Below are positions 13,801 to 28,400 of a stretch of DNA of 64,000 bases, piece after piece. The stretch is from Enoplosus armatus. Taxonomy: Eukaryota > Chordata > Actinopteri > Centrarchiformes > Enoplosidae. The position numbers and the translations under genes were made by a program. The DNA is taken from positions 4,240,501 to 4,304,500 of the forward strand of contig NC_092201.1 of the NCBI RefSeq assembly GCF_043641665.1, in the 5' to 3' direction. Under the pieces are notes generated by a model, which searched no databases, was not told the DNA's origin, and saw only the letters and a list, made by a program, of their open reading frames with translations. Positions within the stretch are counted from its first letter, which is position 1, and the number at the start of each line of letters is the position of its first letter.

Positions 13801-14614
13801 TCCTGCACTCCAGCTTTAACAAAAAGGCTTTTTTAAAGAATTCAAAAGGTTTGAAATGATTAAATATTGTCTTCAGTGACTGTAAAACTGCCAAATAAAA
13901 TATTTACTGTACATTCCTAAACACGCAGATGTAGGTATATTTTCTCATGTTTCATTCATTTGTACAATCACTGTTTATTTTCATCAGAAAGTGTCTGTTG
14001 CATGAGCCACAAATGTCAATTGACGAATTTATCCTTTAGCGTTCATAGTGTGTCTAAGATTAAGATTCTGGAGAGCTACGGACTTCTATTAGAATATTAT
14101 AAGATGTATTCATTATTAATCAACACTGTGTTTTCAATTCCAAAGAGACTTCTCAGCCAAGATTCTCCTTCTGCGCTTGTTATTCATGTGTGATTATCTT
14201 TGAGTTATTTCTGGTACACTGTAAATAAGCTTTAGGTGTTTCAAGACGTTCATTTTCCCCACAGTATACATCTGCATGTCACACACATATACTCTAACCT
14301 GCTATTGGCTAGCAACTCTTCATGACGGCAGTTTTCCTCAAGGTGACCTTGAACCGTAAAGAAAATCTATGGCATAGTTTGAGTGTTTACCTTCATGGCA
14401 GCAAAGATAACACTTGTACATGGTGGAACCAAATGCATTCAATCAATACGGTTGATCATCGGATTATTACATTACCAATACGCTCCATGCCCTCTCCAGG
14501 TCAGCAAATTGGAGTTAGCTCAGAAAACATTGGGGTTTTCTCATAAACAGAGATTTTACCTCTTAGAAGGACAAATGTTGACAGCTACATCGACACCTTA
14601 AGACCAGTGAGTCC

Positions 14615-14628
14615 CCCGTAGAGGGCGG
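14615..14628 (+). promoter_or_regulatory. CTCF-like site
   Basis: CCCGTAGAGGGCGG agrees with the vertebrate CTCF core CCASYAGRKGGCRS at 13 of 14 positions; only the third base differs. The motif points toward higher coordinates, that is toward pawr. Occupancy cannot be judged from sequence. Confidence 0.45.
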
Positions 14629-16729
14629 CGGCTGTTCAATGCGCATTGAGAGGGTAGAGGGTTGCTGCTCATCTTACTGTGGCAGCACACTGCACTGCAG
14701 CCAAGTATGCACCATCCAAATAAACAACACCATGTCAGCTCTCCGCAGCCCATCAATCTCAGTTCATCCCCAAGAGTCCCGTGAGCAGATAAAAAGCTAA
14801 TCAAACCCTCCGCCATGTAATTCATCATTGGCTGCTCATGAACACTCCATCTTCCATTCCTTCCCTTCCTCCCTTTTGGCAGCACCTCCATTTCTCTGAC
14901 AACTGAGGCGTACTGGTGCTGCCAAGCTAACAAATCAAATTTATCTCTATAAAGTCATTATTGACCCCATTAAGATATTGATATTTGATCGTATTATTAG
15001 ACATTTATTGAGCATTTTGATATTAGGTCATAAACACTCCCATGGTACTGACTGTTTTGTTCTGAGCACCATCTTTGGGGTCATATTCACAAACTCCAGT
15101 CAGTGAGGAGGAAGTGCAGAGAGACACGACACAATCGCTCACTCCCTTGTGAGCTGCTGTCCTACTTCAGCGAGTCTGTCAACAACCTGCCAAACATCCT
15201 GACCACCTTTGCTGGAGAATTTGTTAAGGATTGCCAATATCGAAATCTGGGTTCTAACACATATGACGAACTGAACTGTGCAACAGAAGCCCTTTAATTT
15301 AAAATGCAAGCTTGCATCATCCTCAGCTCTATTTGGATGCATCTAACGCAGCACATCCTGTCTAATACGCAGACATACAGCTTGTGAGGCAGGAATACAA
15401 AGAAGATATTCGGTTGGTTAAAGGCAGCCTTAATGAATGTGAAGTGAATATACAGTATATCCACAATTCAATCATTACCACTGATGTAGGTGCAGGGCAT
15501 GCAGAGGATGAAAGGGGCCCAGTCCATTATTGGAGTTGCAGTTATTGAAGGTTGCCACTACAACAGTGGTGCAATCCCATTACCGCAACTGAATAAATTA
15601 CAGATATGCCATGCATTCAAATTGATAGGGCAAAAGGTGGCCAATGCCAGTAAATCGCTCTGATTTTGTATTTATGCCTAATGAATATTTGCGGAACCAT
15701 GGTTGCTAACCTCAGTGGAGACTCTATAAAGGGGGGAGGAAAATCATTTTATGGTGAATTAAAGGAAGACGGGACGTTTTATGTTTTGGCCATTGCTGAG
15801 TGCTTGCCTGATGCGACGGCATTTCATGGTGTGTTGTCTTTGCTCAATTTTCAAATCCTCTAATGCTTTCAAAAGAACTCATCATCGGTGAAGCAAAAGC
15901 TCTTGATCTTTTGTTTTTCAGGACCATCCCCTGGATTTTATGACTTATCTGTGGGCCTGTTATGGACGTATTCATCACAATTCATTTAAGGGAACAAAGA
16001 GTGTTTTTACTGAGCATCTCTCTCTTTGGTCTTTTCATTGCATTCTGTTTTGCAAATTAATTTCTAAAACAGTAGGGTGTCATTATATTGAAAGGTATAA
16101 TTCATCCTTTGTGGTTAGAGCAAGTCACATTAATCTACATGTACCCTCGGAGAGTACACCCTTAGCAACCATTTATTTAAGGCTTAGCATGGGAAGGCAC
16201 ATGAATGCTGATAATGTCCATGAGCAGGAGGTACACACACTTTTATGAACACACACACTCAATCATTTGCGTGTTTGTTTTTCCTTTCACTTTTCAGTTG
16301 GGAGGACACGATGCAATCCTTTCAATTCTTGGTCATAAATGCAGGCTGGAGATGCGTGGCGTGGTAATGCAATATGTATATTGTTGTGGGTTCACTGGCT
16401 TCTCTTCACTCGGCTGATAGCCTCACAAAGTAAAAAAAGGAAATGAAAGATAGTGTGAGGGCCATCTTTCTCAGGGGGGATACACTTCAAACACATGCCC
16501 CTCATATTCAGCCAGTGTCTGTCTCTCTCTGTGTGCGACAACATGGAAATTTTGACATTTCTGTGGCCTTAGAGTTTAGCATTGGGCTGTGGGGCTTTGA
16601 GACCAGCCCTCTATGTAAGAGAAGAGATTTGTAACTCTTCACAGAATTAAAAGATCACTTAGAAAATATTTTGAACATGTAATTACAACCTAAAAACATC
16701 AGCAGCAGAATATGCACAACTACTATGGT

Positions 16730-16747
16730 ATTATTATTATTATTATT
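16730..16747 (+). repeat. (ATT)6 microsatellite
   Basis: Six perfect ATT units. Confidence 0.9.
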
Positions 16748-18384
16748 GTGTAATTGAGATTTATACTGTAGAGGCTACTGTGGCCATTGAATTGTTTTCA
16801 GAATGTCAAGAAAGCTTCAGAAAGTCAAGTATAGAAAGCAAAGGGCAAATAATGAAAAGAAATACAGGACTACATTTACTCTTAAGGGCCAGGTAGAGGG
16901 CAACTCACACCAGCGACGTATGACGTGTCAAAACACACGACCCCTTTTTACTTCAGCTGCAAAACAACCACATCTTGGCACAAATAAGTTAAAAGCAGCA
17001 GTTTTATCAGAATAACTGCAGGATCAGCACATGCCGGCTACTGTACCTTGACTGCGACATCAATCGTGTGGCGCATCCAGTGTGTGCTACAGGTGTACAT
17101 TTCGCCGACGTGTGATGCCGACATCATAACAACCAACACAGGTTTTTCAGACAGTGGGATCAATCTTTAAGCTGAGATGATTACAAATGAATTGTTCAAT
17201 AAAGGACAATTGATGTTAACACTGATAAAATCATGATCATTGAAAGCTGCATCATCAGACAACCATAAAAAACATTAGAGTCAGTCTTTGCAATATTTTG
17301 TCATCAAGTGTACAGCTGCGGCTTTGATGCTTCCAGTGCCACATGTCCCCAACATCACAAACCAAGCTGTGTTACTGTGGAATAAACTTAGCGTCACACA
17401 CAGACCCCAAAACATTCATAAATTGAAAATCATTCTGTTCCGCCATTTAAACAACGCCGCATCTTTGATCTTGGTGCAATTTCCCCCCAGTCATAAACTT
17501 CCTGGGTCTTTCATCTGAGCAGAGGCTGAACGAGGAACGCTGTCTGGAAACAGGTGTTCTGGTTGTTTGATGTTAGCCCACGGCGGTCCGGCAGGTTTGG
17601 AAACACGGAGCTATCGTGACCCCGTTCTGGAGACCCACAACACACTCGCTCCCCCCTCCTCCTCCCTCCTTCCTTTCTGATGAAGCAGCCAGGTGCCAAA
17701 AATACACGCAGCTGTGTTGAATAAAACATCTGACACACTGACTCCCTGACTGATGGTGGGACAGAAGGAGCTACCCCGGGGACAGGGGGGTCCGGGACTC
17801 GCTGCATCTACACACTCAACTCATTACACAAGTTAATGAGAAAGTTTCTGTGAATTCGGCTACTGCTCCGTGTGAGGGAGGGAGCTGTCCTGTCGGCTGT
17901 GGTGCTGAATCTGACCCTGCTCCTACCTCTATGGTTATTCAGGCATTTAGCGTCTGCTCTGCAACAGAGTTACTTGCACTGGGTGAGCAGGGAAGTATCG
18001 TGTTTGCTACAGGGCACAAACATGCAAGGGAATATATCCACATTTTTCGATGATCAAACCGATTTTCACATAGATTTTATGTCCTCATGCTCCTAAAAGT
18101 TGTTGCTATAGTAAACAAAGTCCTCTCGTATTATAGAAAAAGAAAAGCAAGCTGCTGGAAAAGCACAGAATCCCTCTAAACCTTTTTTGGTTTGTGAGCC
18201 TTTAAAAAAAGTCCACTTGTGGCCCACAGTCACCAGTTGCTTAAAGTCAACTGAAATATTTCACTCCTTGTTTTATTTGAACTTTTAAAGGCCTGAAAAG
18301 ACAAAATATCCAATAATTGACAAGAAAAAAATGCTAAGATTAGAAGAATCTGCTTTTCTATCCTGTTAGATGTCTCATAGCCCC

Positions 18385-18680
18385 TTCGATTTAGTGTCTT
18401 GGTAAGATGTTGGGCCACCACAACAGCTTTAGATATAGGCATAGATTAAGGTATAGAGTATGTGGAACTCTACTGAAGAGAAGAACACCCTTCTTCTAAA
18501 ACATATTCCCTCATTTGGTGTTTAGAGGACGGTGGAGGAGAGCTAACACATCGGGCTAGAATCTCCCTCAGGTACCCAACTCACATAATTTTCATGCTTA
18601 TCAAAGTGACCCCTCGTGCCCTGTATAGAAGCATCTGCATTCATTATGTTTCTCCGCTCATTTATTCAGGTTTTTCCATA
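18385..18680. mobile_element. degraded dispersed repeat, family not named
   Basis: Blocks such as TTGGTAAGATGTTGGGCCAC, GGCATAGATTAAGGTATAGA, ATTTGGTGTTTAGAGGA, AGAATCTCCC and CTCGTGCCCTGTAT occur in the order known to me from a very common fish repeat (the one containing TTGGGCCACCACGAGCC and CATAGATTCTACAAGTG). The copy is strongly diverged with internal deletions. I assume an old DNA transposon but cannot assign a class. Confidence 0.6.
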
Positions 18681-19670
18681 ATCTGTGACCCATCTGTATG
18701 CATATATTACATTATATGGAAGCATTATATCATCATCTGCTCTGATTCAAACATTCAGCCTCAGATAATAAATGCATGTTTGGGGAGTTAGCATTTTAAA
18801 GGAAGGCTATTTATCTCTGGTAACACAATCCCACCATGTCATTAACAAACCACACACTCGCAACACACTTCCTCCTCGCGACAGACGGCATCCCCAGGCC
18901 TGTGGAGGTCAGCCTCATAGGAAGTGAGAAAGTAGTGCAGTTCCTACAAGGTTGAAATAGGACAAAACACAGCTATACACCGACAAACTGAGCATCAAGT
19001 TATTTTTATCAACAGGAAAGGAGTCATTTTGATCCACATGCTGGCACACCACCAAGAGCCAGCGTATTTAGCTACATATCGATTCAACACTTAAAAGACT
19101 AGTTCACTGGCTGTATCAGATTACGGGAGCCACTGCCCCTTTAAGCCTCTGAACAACACCAAATCCTGTTTTAAATAACATTACAAGATAAACCGGGCTT
19201 AAGTATTAGGTTAATGTGAAGGATTTAAAACACAAGAATCAGGAGAGCATTAGCATGATTCACTGACTCTTCAGTAATTGTGCAGACCCCCCGATGATCC
19301 AAATTCTGTTAAAGAATCTGGGTCACATTCAATAAATATTATGTCTGCTGTGTTAACACAGGCCTGGTCTATGCTCCAGACATTCAAAGAAGTCTGCAAT
19401 CATGACGTCAAGCTCACGATGTCAAATAAACATCAAAGGAGGGTTGGTGAAGCAGGTCAATGCAGAAAACAATATTTCAGCCTCTGTGGGGCTATTTTAA
19501 CAGGAATTAAATGAATGACATTGTACTCCAGGGAAAGATGGTGTACTTCTTGCTCTAGACATATTCATTTGGGGCACATCCTGCAAATTCAATGAACCAG
19601 ACACCGCCCTGTGGCTGTGTGCTTCCCATCGAATCTCTTCACATATGCATCCAGAGAAAGCATTACACCC

Positions 19671-19689
19671 AGAGAGAGAGAGAGAGAGA
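19671..19689 (+). repeat. (AG)9 microsatellite
   Basis: Perfect AG run, with further G/A-rich sequence to about 19750. Confidence 0.92.
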
Positions 19690-21887
19690 CTAATGGACAG
19701 AGTGAGAGGGGGAGAGACAACAAAAAAGGAGTGGACGAGATAGGAGGTAGACAGAGGGCAAACAGAGAGCCAGTTAGTATGTAGTGACCCCAAAGCTTGA
19801 GATGGAGTCATGAGTCACTGACTGTGTTTACTGTACACAGAGAGAGACAGTGAGACAACACAGAGGGACAACATCATTTACTGGCTCACCTCTGAGATAC
19901 AGGGTCAATCAGCAGCTGGTGATTTGCTGTAAGAATAGAAGAAAAAAGAGGGTGTTTTCTGTCCAGAGAGGATATATTTTCCTAGAAAACTAAACTGCAA
20001 ATATAAACAATGGGCTACTGAGAGGACAGAATGGCAACTTAACTGCCTGAAAGGAAACGTTTATAGGATTTCAAGCCTCTCCAAATAAGATTCATTACAT
20101 ATCTAATTAATTTTTCACTGCCTGACCGGTCAGGAGTTTTGAATTGCTGAACAAAGTACAGTCGATTTTGCCTTTTTAAATTAAAACGCAATTTGTGAAA
20201 TCCATGTGCACCAATGTGGAACTGAGGTGAATTACGAGATGTTAACAGGTCTTCAGAAATTAATGTGTCAACAGTGGTGCAGGTTTTGTCCACAAGTCAT
20301 TCAAAAAGCAAATTGTGAGATATTTAATTAGTGCTGATAATCTGCACGTCAACTTCTTCTTTCTTTCAAAGCAAAATAGGACATTAACAGTTTGGGGCTG
20401 AAGCGTTTATGAAGTTGTGTTTCATCTGTGGATTCTCTCTGAGCTATGCTTGTTTGTCTGATTCTTGGGTATTTACAGATGAACAGATGAAGGTGTTGTT
20501 GCAAGAGTCTGTTACGCAACACTGCCTTGGCTCTCGGTGGCCACCAAACGTCATGTCTGATTCTCCAGAGGGACAGACAGATTTCAGGTTGCAGCATGAT
20601 CTAGTGGCTGTGCTGCCTCATTGCACCCGCTCCTCCCAAATCTGCATAGCAAACAGCCCCCTGGTTGATCATCATGACGACAGCAGCTCCAGCCTGCTTA
20701 CCACGACAGAGAGTGTTGTGTTTACGGTTTCATAAAACCAAGTTTTCTATCGATTTAAAACAAGGACACGTGGAAGTAACAAGTCCACAGCCAGCGCAGG
20801 GATATCTGTCTGGTGCTCAGGCCCCACGGGGGCTCTTAGCGGGGTTGGCCAGCCGGAGTGGGAGGACGGGCTCCGGAGTTATTGATTGAAGCTTCTCATA
20901 ATCTGTGAGCAGGTCCAGAGGTGCTGCAGGGCTGAGCGTGGCGAGGATGTTTGTGTGTGTGCTAGTGTGATGCTCTGACAGGGAAGTTGGCCTTCCTGCT
21001 GCCACTGAAGAAGGTTCAGCACCTTTTCTGAAGAGCAAAGGTGTTTTGTGCTGCTGCCAGAAAATTCCTCATTATGTTACACAGTGAAACAGACAGGAAT
21101 TCTCTCATGACAAAATGGTTTGATTTTAGGTTTTGGAAAATAATTCTATTCTCTGCCGAGGCACACAGTGCTTCATTGATTTTGGACTGTAGTTTGAATA
21201 GTCTTAGTGGCTGAATGAGTCTAATTGTTGGTATTAGTGACAAAAACATCAAATGATTGGTTGTGTTGCCTCCTGGAGAAGCTTTTGCTTTTCTAGTTTA
21301 TGGCTCTTTGTTGCCATCTCAGTGTTAACATGTTATCAGCTCTTCTCAAAGTAAGTCGGCTTGCTGAGCTTGTGAGAAGATCTTTGCACCTTCTTCTAAA
21401 TCCTCACTTTCCTTCAGCTGACTTTATCGATGCTCCCCTGCAACCACTGCTATTGTTGTTGTACCCCTGTTTTTGATTTCCCTGGGTTATAGTTACCGCT
21501 TTAATGTTCTCACACCCCCACTGGCATATAAATAACCAAAAGCTTTCAAGCAGCATCCATGGTCACTGTCACTCTGTCCTCCAAAAAATACACCACAGAG
21601 GAGAAAGAAAACTTTAAAGGGTCTGTTCACCCAAATCACAAACCAAATTATATTTTCTCACTTAATCCTATGTGTCTCTAACCTAATACAATGAAGGTAA
21701 CTTATTAATCAACAGTCTTCATTAAAAATCTTTTGGGTGATTTAGCAGCATTAAGGTTGACTAATGTTCAGCCTGGGTACGACTTTTAATTGGAATACTT
21801 GTTGTTAATGGCGGCAGCCTCACAGAGTTTGTTTTCTAATGCACAATGCATGCATAATCCACATTTCTAAGTGTCTGCCTCTTCATT

Positions 21888-22032
21888 AACAATGTTTAAG
21901 AAATGAATGTGAGGAAATACATCATTATCGCAACTCGCAATCACCAAACCCTACAGCGGGTGCAAACTCATAATCTCAGGCAATTTGCATATGCAATTAG
22001 AGTAAGCTTCAAGGAAAGGATGTGATTGACAG
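21888..22032 (+). promoter_or_regulatory. cluster of SOX, POU and PBX-MEIS motifs (enhancer candidate)
   Basis: Within 145 bp lie AACAATG (SOX, 21888-21894), the octamer ATTTGCAT (21983-21990) running into ATGCAATTAG so that TTGCATATGCAA is a 12-bp palindrome, and TGATTGACAG (22023-22032). The last is the exact PBX-MEIS/PREP decamer. The sequence is not repetitive. The combination is typical of developmental enhancers, but no conservation data can be seen here. Confidence 0.35.
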
Positions 22033-22427
22033 GACTGAAATGTTTTGCCTAGTTGGCCTGATTGAACCAAATTTAGAAAGTAACCATGGTTGACTTTATG
22101 GTGTGTTTTGTATCTCTCAAGCCATTTTCAGATACTACAGCAGATAAAGAAAGGCAATGCTGTTTGACAGCTTGACATCCACGCCCCTACTGAAGCAAAT
22201 ATGTCCAAGAGACTGAATTTTCTCACATTGGCCAACAGCACTGTATTACCTTGACACACTTCCACTTTTTGGGTGCACACAGCAACAACAAATACACACT
22301 GCGACAATCAAGAAAATTCTTCAATTGTTTGGCATTGGGCTTATTTTTAAGGAGGGCTTTGAAGAAAGAAACAAAAAATCACAGACATAGAAGGCTTTCT
22401 ATTTTTGCCCCAGCTCTTGTCTTCCTT

Positions 22428-22441
22428 CCCCCCCCCCCCCC
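22428..22441 (+). repeat. C14 homopolymer
   Basis: Fourteen consecutive C; the length may be uncertain in the assembly. Confidence 0.9.
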
Positions 22442-25400
22442 ACCTCCTCAAGGTTATTCATCTGGCTGTGGAGTCAAAATCAATGGCAAGAACAGGTCTG
22501 CGAGTTAAAGGCTTGCGCTGAATCTCTCACCGTGCATATGGGCCGTGAGGGGACAGCCATGTTTCATTATAAATTCAAGGCCAATGTGTTCCCAGGGAGG
22601 GAAAGCAGGATGTCAAGGTAATGAGTTAATTTAGGAGATAAGGAACAGCAAATGTAATCTCGGAAATTTCACCAGCAGCAAAATGGCTCCTCAAGCCTCA
22701 AGCCCATCCTATCAAACAGAGGGGAAAAAGTCACTCATTATCAGGATAAGTCCTAGCTGTAAATAAGGGTAATCACCCTCCCAAAATACAGTAAAGTTTA
22801 CTCCAAGGCTTCATTGTAAAGATCCCATTAAACCTTCTGGTGTGAATAACGGAGCGGGTTTGCTTCAAATGCTTCATCTTAAGCAGTTAAGTGCAGGAGT
22901 CAAATAGCTTAAGAGAGAACAATAATTTCAGCCACTAACGCAGACCCCAGACTACCCAGTACGCCAGCATTATATCAAATTTAAGCAGATGCCTAATTAT
23001 TATCCCCAAGTGGGCCGGGTTGGCCCCGTGGTGCTGTGGTAATGAGTGTTTTTTCGTCTCACTGGGTGGACATGTTTTGGAGGAAAGGCCTCTGACTGCC
23101 CCCCAAGAAGCTTGGCTCTGAGAATGAACTCTGCACAGCACAGACCTATATGCCTCCAAATTTGCATCATCCTTCATGGGGGCCCCAAACATGTCAGATT
23201 GATCCATTTTACGAGGGGTCAGGGTTGGTAGATGGCAGAGTAAACGAGAGGAGAGGAAATTGAGGCCACTTGCTGTTATATCTCTCTGTCTTTTGAGCTG
23301 TGGGCTTTTGCTGGTTGTGCTATTATTCCAGCAATTGACTCTGGCTGTGCTGGTTGGCAGTTCTCTCAAGTGACATCATTCCCGTAGTCAAGGGTGTAAT
23401 AATACTACGCAACGTTTCAGGGCAGCTGTTAAAAAGGGGGACCACCTCGGGAAGGAGCAAGCAGTGGCAGAGTGGCGTAATGAGAGCAGCTTATGATTAT
23501 AACTAGACGGATCACGTAGAACGATGTACAACGTTCGCACGTGTCATCTACAGTACAGTGCAGTGAGACGGCTGGCATGACAACCTACAGCAGGCAGGAG
23601 ACTTGGTTGCCATAGCGACAAACAAGGATGTTTGCATCAGAGGCAAATCTCAGCGGTCGGCAGAGGAGGGCACACATGCTGTTCGACTAACAGTAATGGA
23701 GAACTGCGGGGCCAGAGATGAGAAAAGGTGGGGTGAAAAGGGAAGAATGCCTCTTCCTTATCGCTCGGTGTTCCCTCCCAATCTCTTTTCCACAGCAGGG
23801 TTGAGCCACGCTGTAGGAGGGGGGTTCCTGTCTGACAGGGGAACGAGGACTCACTGGTTCAACAGCTAATGACACGTCTTGCCTTGCTGTATTAGAGAGA
23901 AGAATTAAATCATCTTCACAGTAGGGTCACTTGAAAATATTAAGGCGGTAACGCTGATTATGTGCCTGTGCATTTATTCTGTTTAATCCATCCACAGTGA
24001 ATTTAATGAGCATGCAATGACCTTGATTGGTAGCGAAACAATACAGCAATGTGACTCACTTAAACAAGCTGCTCTCTTCAGTCCAATATGCACTCAGTTG
24101 ACAGGGAAATGGAAAATGTAAGTGGCAATAAGTTGTATATCTGTGACAACTATTCATGCTTTCCTGCACACAAATTATTGTGATACATTTTTAAATCCAC
24201 CAAGGTCATTTGTGTCACGGACTGGACGGTGCAGGGTGACACTGATTTTAATTGCTTTTTTTATCCCATCGCGCACACTGTATCTTGCACACACTGCTGG
24301 GTGTCGTGTTGCTTTGTGACTCATGCATCCTCCAAGGGCGCCCAGGAGCAGCGAGTGAACTGCAGCAGAGCCAAGAGGCAACTTACTTGGACATAGTTTT
24401 CTCTGTTTCCCCTCGTTGTGCTGACATATTTCTGGGGACACCGACAGAGGCTCTGGGGAATTGTGAGCTGTAAAAACACAATTAGCCTTTTCTGCCTTAG
24501 ATAAGACTCAGCATGATACTTGAGTTGTGAATGTGTCACTTTGCTCAAATTGATGCAGTCGCCTTTGTGGTACTTGGCCCAGATTACTTAATTTCCCCCG
24601 AAAAGAGGCAGCTGTATTACTCTTATAAACTCATGAATGGGAGATGGGCTGACGAATGGACACTAGAAATTTGTATTCTAGGCTCATTTCCATGCTGACA
24701 CTTGCACCGTCAATACAGAGTGGCCAAATCAACAGGGAACCATAGTGGAGCACCTCTAATCTAATCATTTCAGACAAAAAAACTATGCGAGCCAAAAAGA
24801 CAATTACACAAAGAACAGCAGTTGGTTAGGTTATTACCGACATTACCCTGGAGGTAAGGTGGCACTTCCTCCTCTATTTTCCTTTCCACTAAGTCACTGC
24901 CTTGACATCAGCATGTGCATCATGGAATGCCCCCATGTGTCTTTAGGGTTGGGTGGATGTGCATGAGCGTTTCAGGTATGGAGTTTTTTTTAAATGCCTT
25001 ATTACAATCATGAAACATTGAAAATGTCCTCCAGGGCCTCTTTTTTATGCTGCGTGCCCTTCAGTCATAATTAATCTACTCTTTCATCAGGCAAAGGGGA
25101 TGTTTCACCCACTATGTACAGGCGAGGCTGGGGGCTCAGGAGGACAGACGTGGAGCACACAGGGCAAGGCTTGTGTCCCTTTAGCAGTCTCACACACCCA
25201 GATGGTATTAATCTCTAATAACTTCCCCACAAAGCACCTTCGGGCAGCGGCAGGAGGAATGCTACGGGTAGATGATGCGTTTTACCAGCGCTAAGTATGA
25301 ATCAGGATATTAAAAAATTGTAGGAAGGCAAAAGCAATTTCCCCCTAAAGGGGATTTTAAAATTACAGCTCTCAGACTAGACGTTTTGCCATAAAATCAT

Positions 25401-28400
25401 TTTCTCCTCCTTACCTATCACAATAAAACACCTCCATCGCTATACATGTAGACCTAAAATAACTTGAGAAAATGAAAATCTCTCTGGAGCCACAAAATAA
25501 AGCCTCCTTAAATACACTTTGTACAGGCTACTGAACATTTATGACAGGCAGTTGTGGATGTACATGAAGCGATGGATTCTCAAAATGAATAACATCCTGT
25601 AAAATTATTTTTGTACAGAGTTTCCTTGGGAAAACATACCTGAATGAAGTCATTGTTACATTAATTCACTATGACTTCTCTGACGCTATTCACTTATTGT
25701 ATTTAATTAAGCAGACTGTTGTTGAATCTGCAAACCAAGGCAGACATATCCAACACAGACTTGTTTTTCTACTGGCTTCATTAGACATTGTTCAGGCTGT
25801 GGCACTGATCCTTCCCGACACTGTAACTTAACAGCAATTGTTTTGACCACGCTGCAGCTGATAAATGTGGATTTAAATGCAGTCGCATATAGCTCGAAGA
25901 ATGGGCTTTTGTCGCAAACCAAACAATGCTTTGGTTTCTTCTGCAAAAATGAAATCATCTTCATAGGCCTTGTTCTTTTGTGAGAGGTGCTCTGTTAATT
26001 GCAGCAGCTTTACATCATGTAATGTTACTCTATCAAATAAGCTGCATGATGGCTGAGAGAACTTAACTTGTCATTTGTGAGATGCTTTTCAAAAAAATTG
26101 GTTACATCTTTGGTGCCAAATGATTGCTGCTATGAAGTTTGTGTACTGCACGCCCCATTGATCAAACAATATGAGCTTTTCCTGGAATTTTTATTAAAGT
26201 TGCTGCAGGTGGCATGCCTACCCATGGCCATACTAATAACCTTTTCTTATCCGTTGGCAACAGAGCAAACTGATGCTTATTTATGTGAAAATGTCTCCAA
26301 TTATGTCACATAGTATAAAAGTTTTGAAGCCTTAAAATGACAAAAAGGCGAAACTATCTACTTTAATGGCATTATTTCTATAAGAATATGTATGTTCCTC
26401 TGTTTAGCTCAGTCATTAGCATGTGTATGAGTATGTGTGTGTTTGTAAGAGCGTGTGTGTTGATTGATCATGTAATCTGAGTCTTATCTCGGTGGGTCTA
26501 CAGAGATCAAGCAGTCCTGAGTTCTACACACCCTGTCAAACACCCAGCTTCAAATCGGGACTTAGACCAAGCTAATTAGCCTATCAGTGTCAGACCTTTA
26601 ACATAATGCTGATACCAGTTAGCCTAGCAATAAAAGCTAAGAGTAGGACCTTCTCCTGTAATAGTTCCTTATTACTGTACAAATGGCCTTTGCTTCTTTT
26701 GCAAAGTGACGAATCCAGGGTGCTGATGTTAATGTCAAACTGAAGTGGTAATGAGGCCCAATCATTCTTTTTTTAACTCAGACTTACTGGAGCAAAGCCA
26801 TCAAGCCATTAGACATGATTTTCTGATTTGTTTCGACCAGGTTCATTCTGACTGAAGTGCCACTTTACTATATTTAAATCTGGCTTGTTTGGTCTTTAAA
26901 GTTTCCAGTGTAAAACTAGTGCCAAAAGACAACTGCAAAGAGCTGAACAACAAGTAGCTTCATCATGAAGCAGTTAAGAAGATTTTGGCCAGAAATGAAA
27001 ATAATATGCAGGAACAACAATTAGTCACACCAATCTCACTTAGTTTGTCCACATAGATAACTTTCCAGCGTCAAAACAAAAAACTCGACTCAACATTCAT
27101 ATTTTAAGTCATGTCCTTCAACGGAAATACATACGGCATACAAACTGATTTGCATACATGCTCAAGGAGAGATTTAGAAGGCATGTGAAAAAATAAGTCC
27201 ATGTCCAATGCAATACATGCACTGAAAGGCATGGTTAATTTGCAAAACAACATTGTAGAAAATGATCTCACTCTGTGATGCCACACTGGCTCTCTAACGG
27301 GCGGTGTTCAATATTTCATTTCCATGAAGAAACAAACACAGTTAATAGAAAACTGTGTGTGCAGTCATGTTTATTTAGAAGAATGGAAACGCTGCGAGTC
27401 TATTTAGCTAGACTTCATACTTAATGATGAAGTACATTTGAGGAATGATGCATGTTAACTTCTTATGTTCTTTTTTATACAGAAAGCCGCTTCTCTCTTC
27501 CTGCAGCTGAACATACAGTTTAAAATTGTAATGACAGATCGATCTCCTGTAGCAGTGGCACAGTGATAATGACTGGACTGTAATTAATATTCAATCAATG
27601 ATCAACTCCAAAGGACCTCATTATTTTACAGAGGACTGAGCTTCTTAAAAAACACGATAATCCTGTAATCCATCACCACACTCTTATTAATTGTATTTAT
27701 ACTATTATGATGATACAAGGATGACAAGATGAAGATCATGATTACAGCGAGGGACTTGGACATGGAGAACCATCCTAGCAAGAGCAGGAAAACTAGTCCT
27801 GAGGCGTCCATCTCCACCAGCAAGAGCCGGGCTCTGTGGTGACAGTGTCACTGATCTGTGCACGCCCCTCCTCACAGGCGCCCACTACCAAATGGCCACA
27901 CAAGGTCAAATCATAAGAGAGAGACTATTTATATCCTCCATTTTGGATTGCTATCCAGAGCAGAAACAAACACCCGTCTCATTCTCTTCACTGTTATACT
28001 TCCGTTAATCCTACCTCCACTTCCTTTCCCCTCATTGCCCTCCATCTTCTAATAAACTGATCATAAGTGAGAGGCTTCAGCCAAATGCAAAGTAATCCTG
28101 GCAGATGCCCTTTTATCCTGACGGCCTTTGGCTTTTTGAAAAGTTCACTCAAGATAACTCGGCCCAGACAAAAGGTTAGCGCTGCTCGGACATCAGGCTC
28201 GGGACTTTGGGCCTGAACTTCTCATTAATAGCTCTTTAACAAGGATGATAAAACATGACGACACCTCAGGGGACAGCTGAGTGGCCACTCGATTTGTTTG
28301 TCAGCATCTCAAGCTTGGTCGAAATAAGATCAGAAGATGATGTGTAGAGCTTTTAAAGCCAAAAGGGATAATTCATAATATCACTGCAGCTTCATCGTGG

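Larger units (their letters stand above)
6571..14614. other. non-coding apart from the hairpin
   Basis: It contains the G-rich stretch at 7047, the hairpin at 8078, a short (TG)7 near 9454 and the (TA)21 at 13755. A G+C-richer patch at 10780-10950 has an open frame but no recognisable protein or splice pattern. A pair of similar 15-mers (AGCTGATGTCAATTC and AGCTTATGTCAATTC) lies at about 12194-12240. Confidence 0.65.

Noticed and set aside
22935..23369. 144-codon minus-strand open frame
   Set aside because: Mixed composition with no recognisable motif; likely chance in a slightly G+C-richer stretch.
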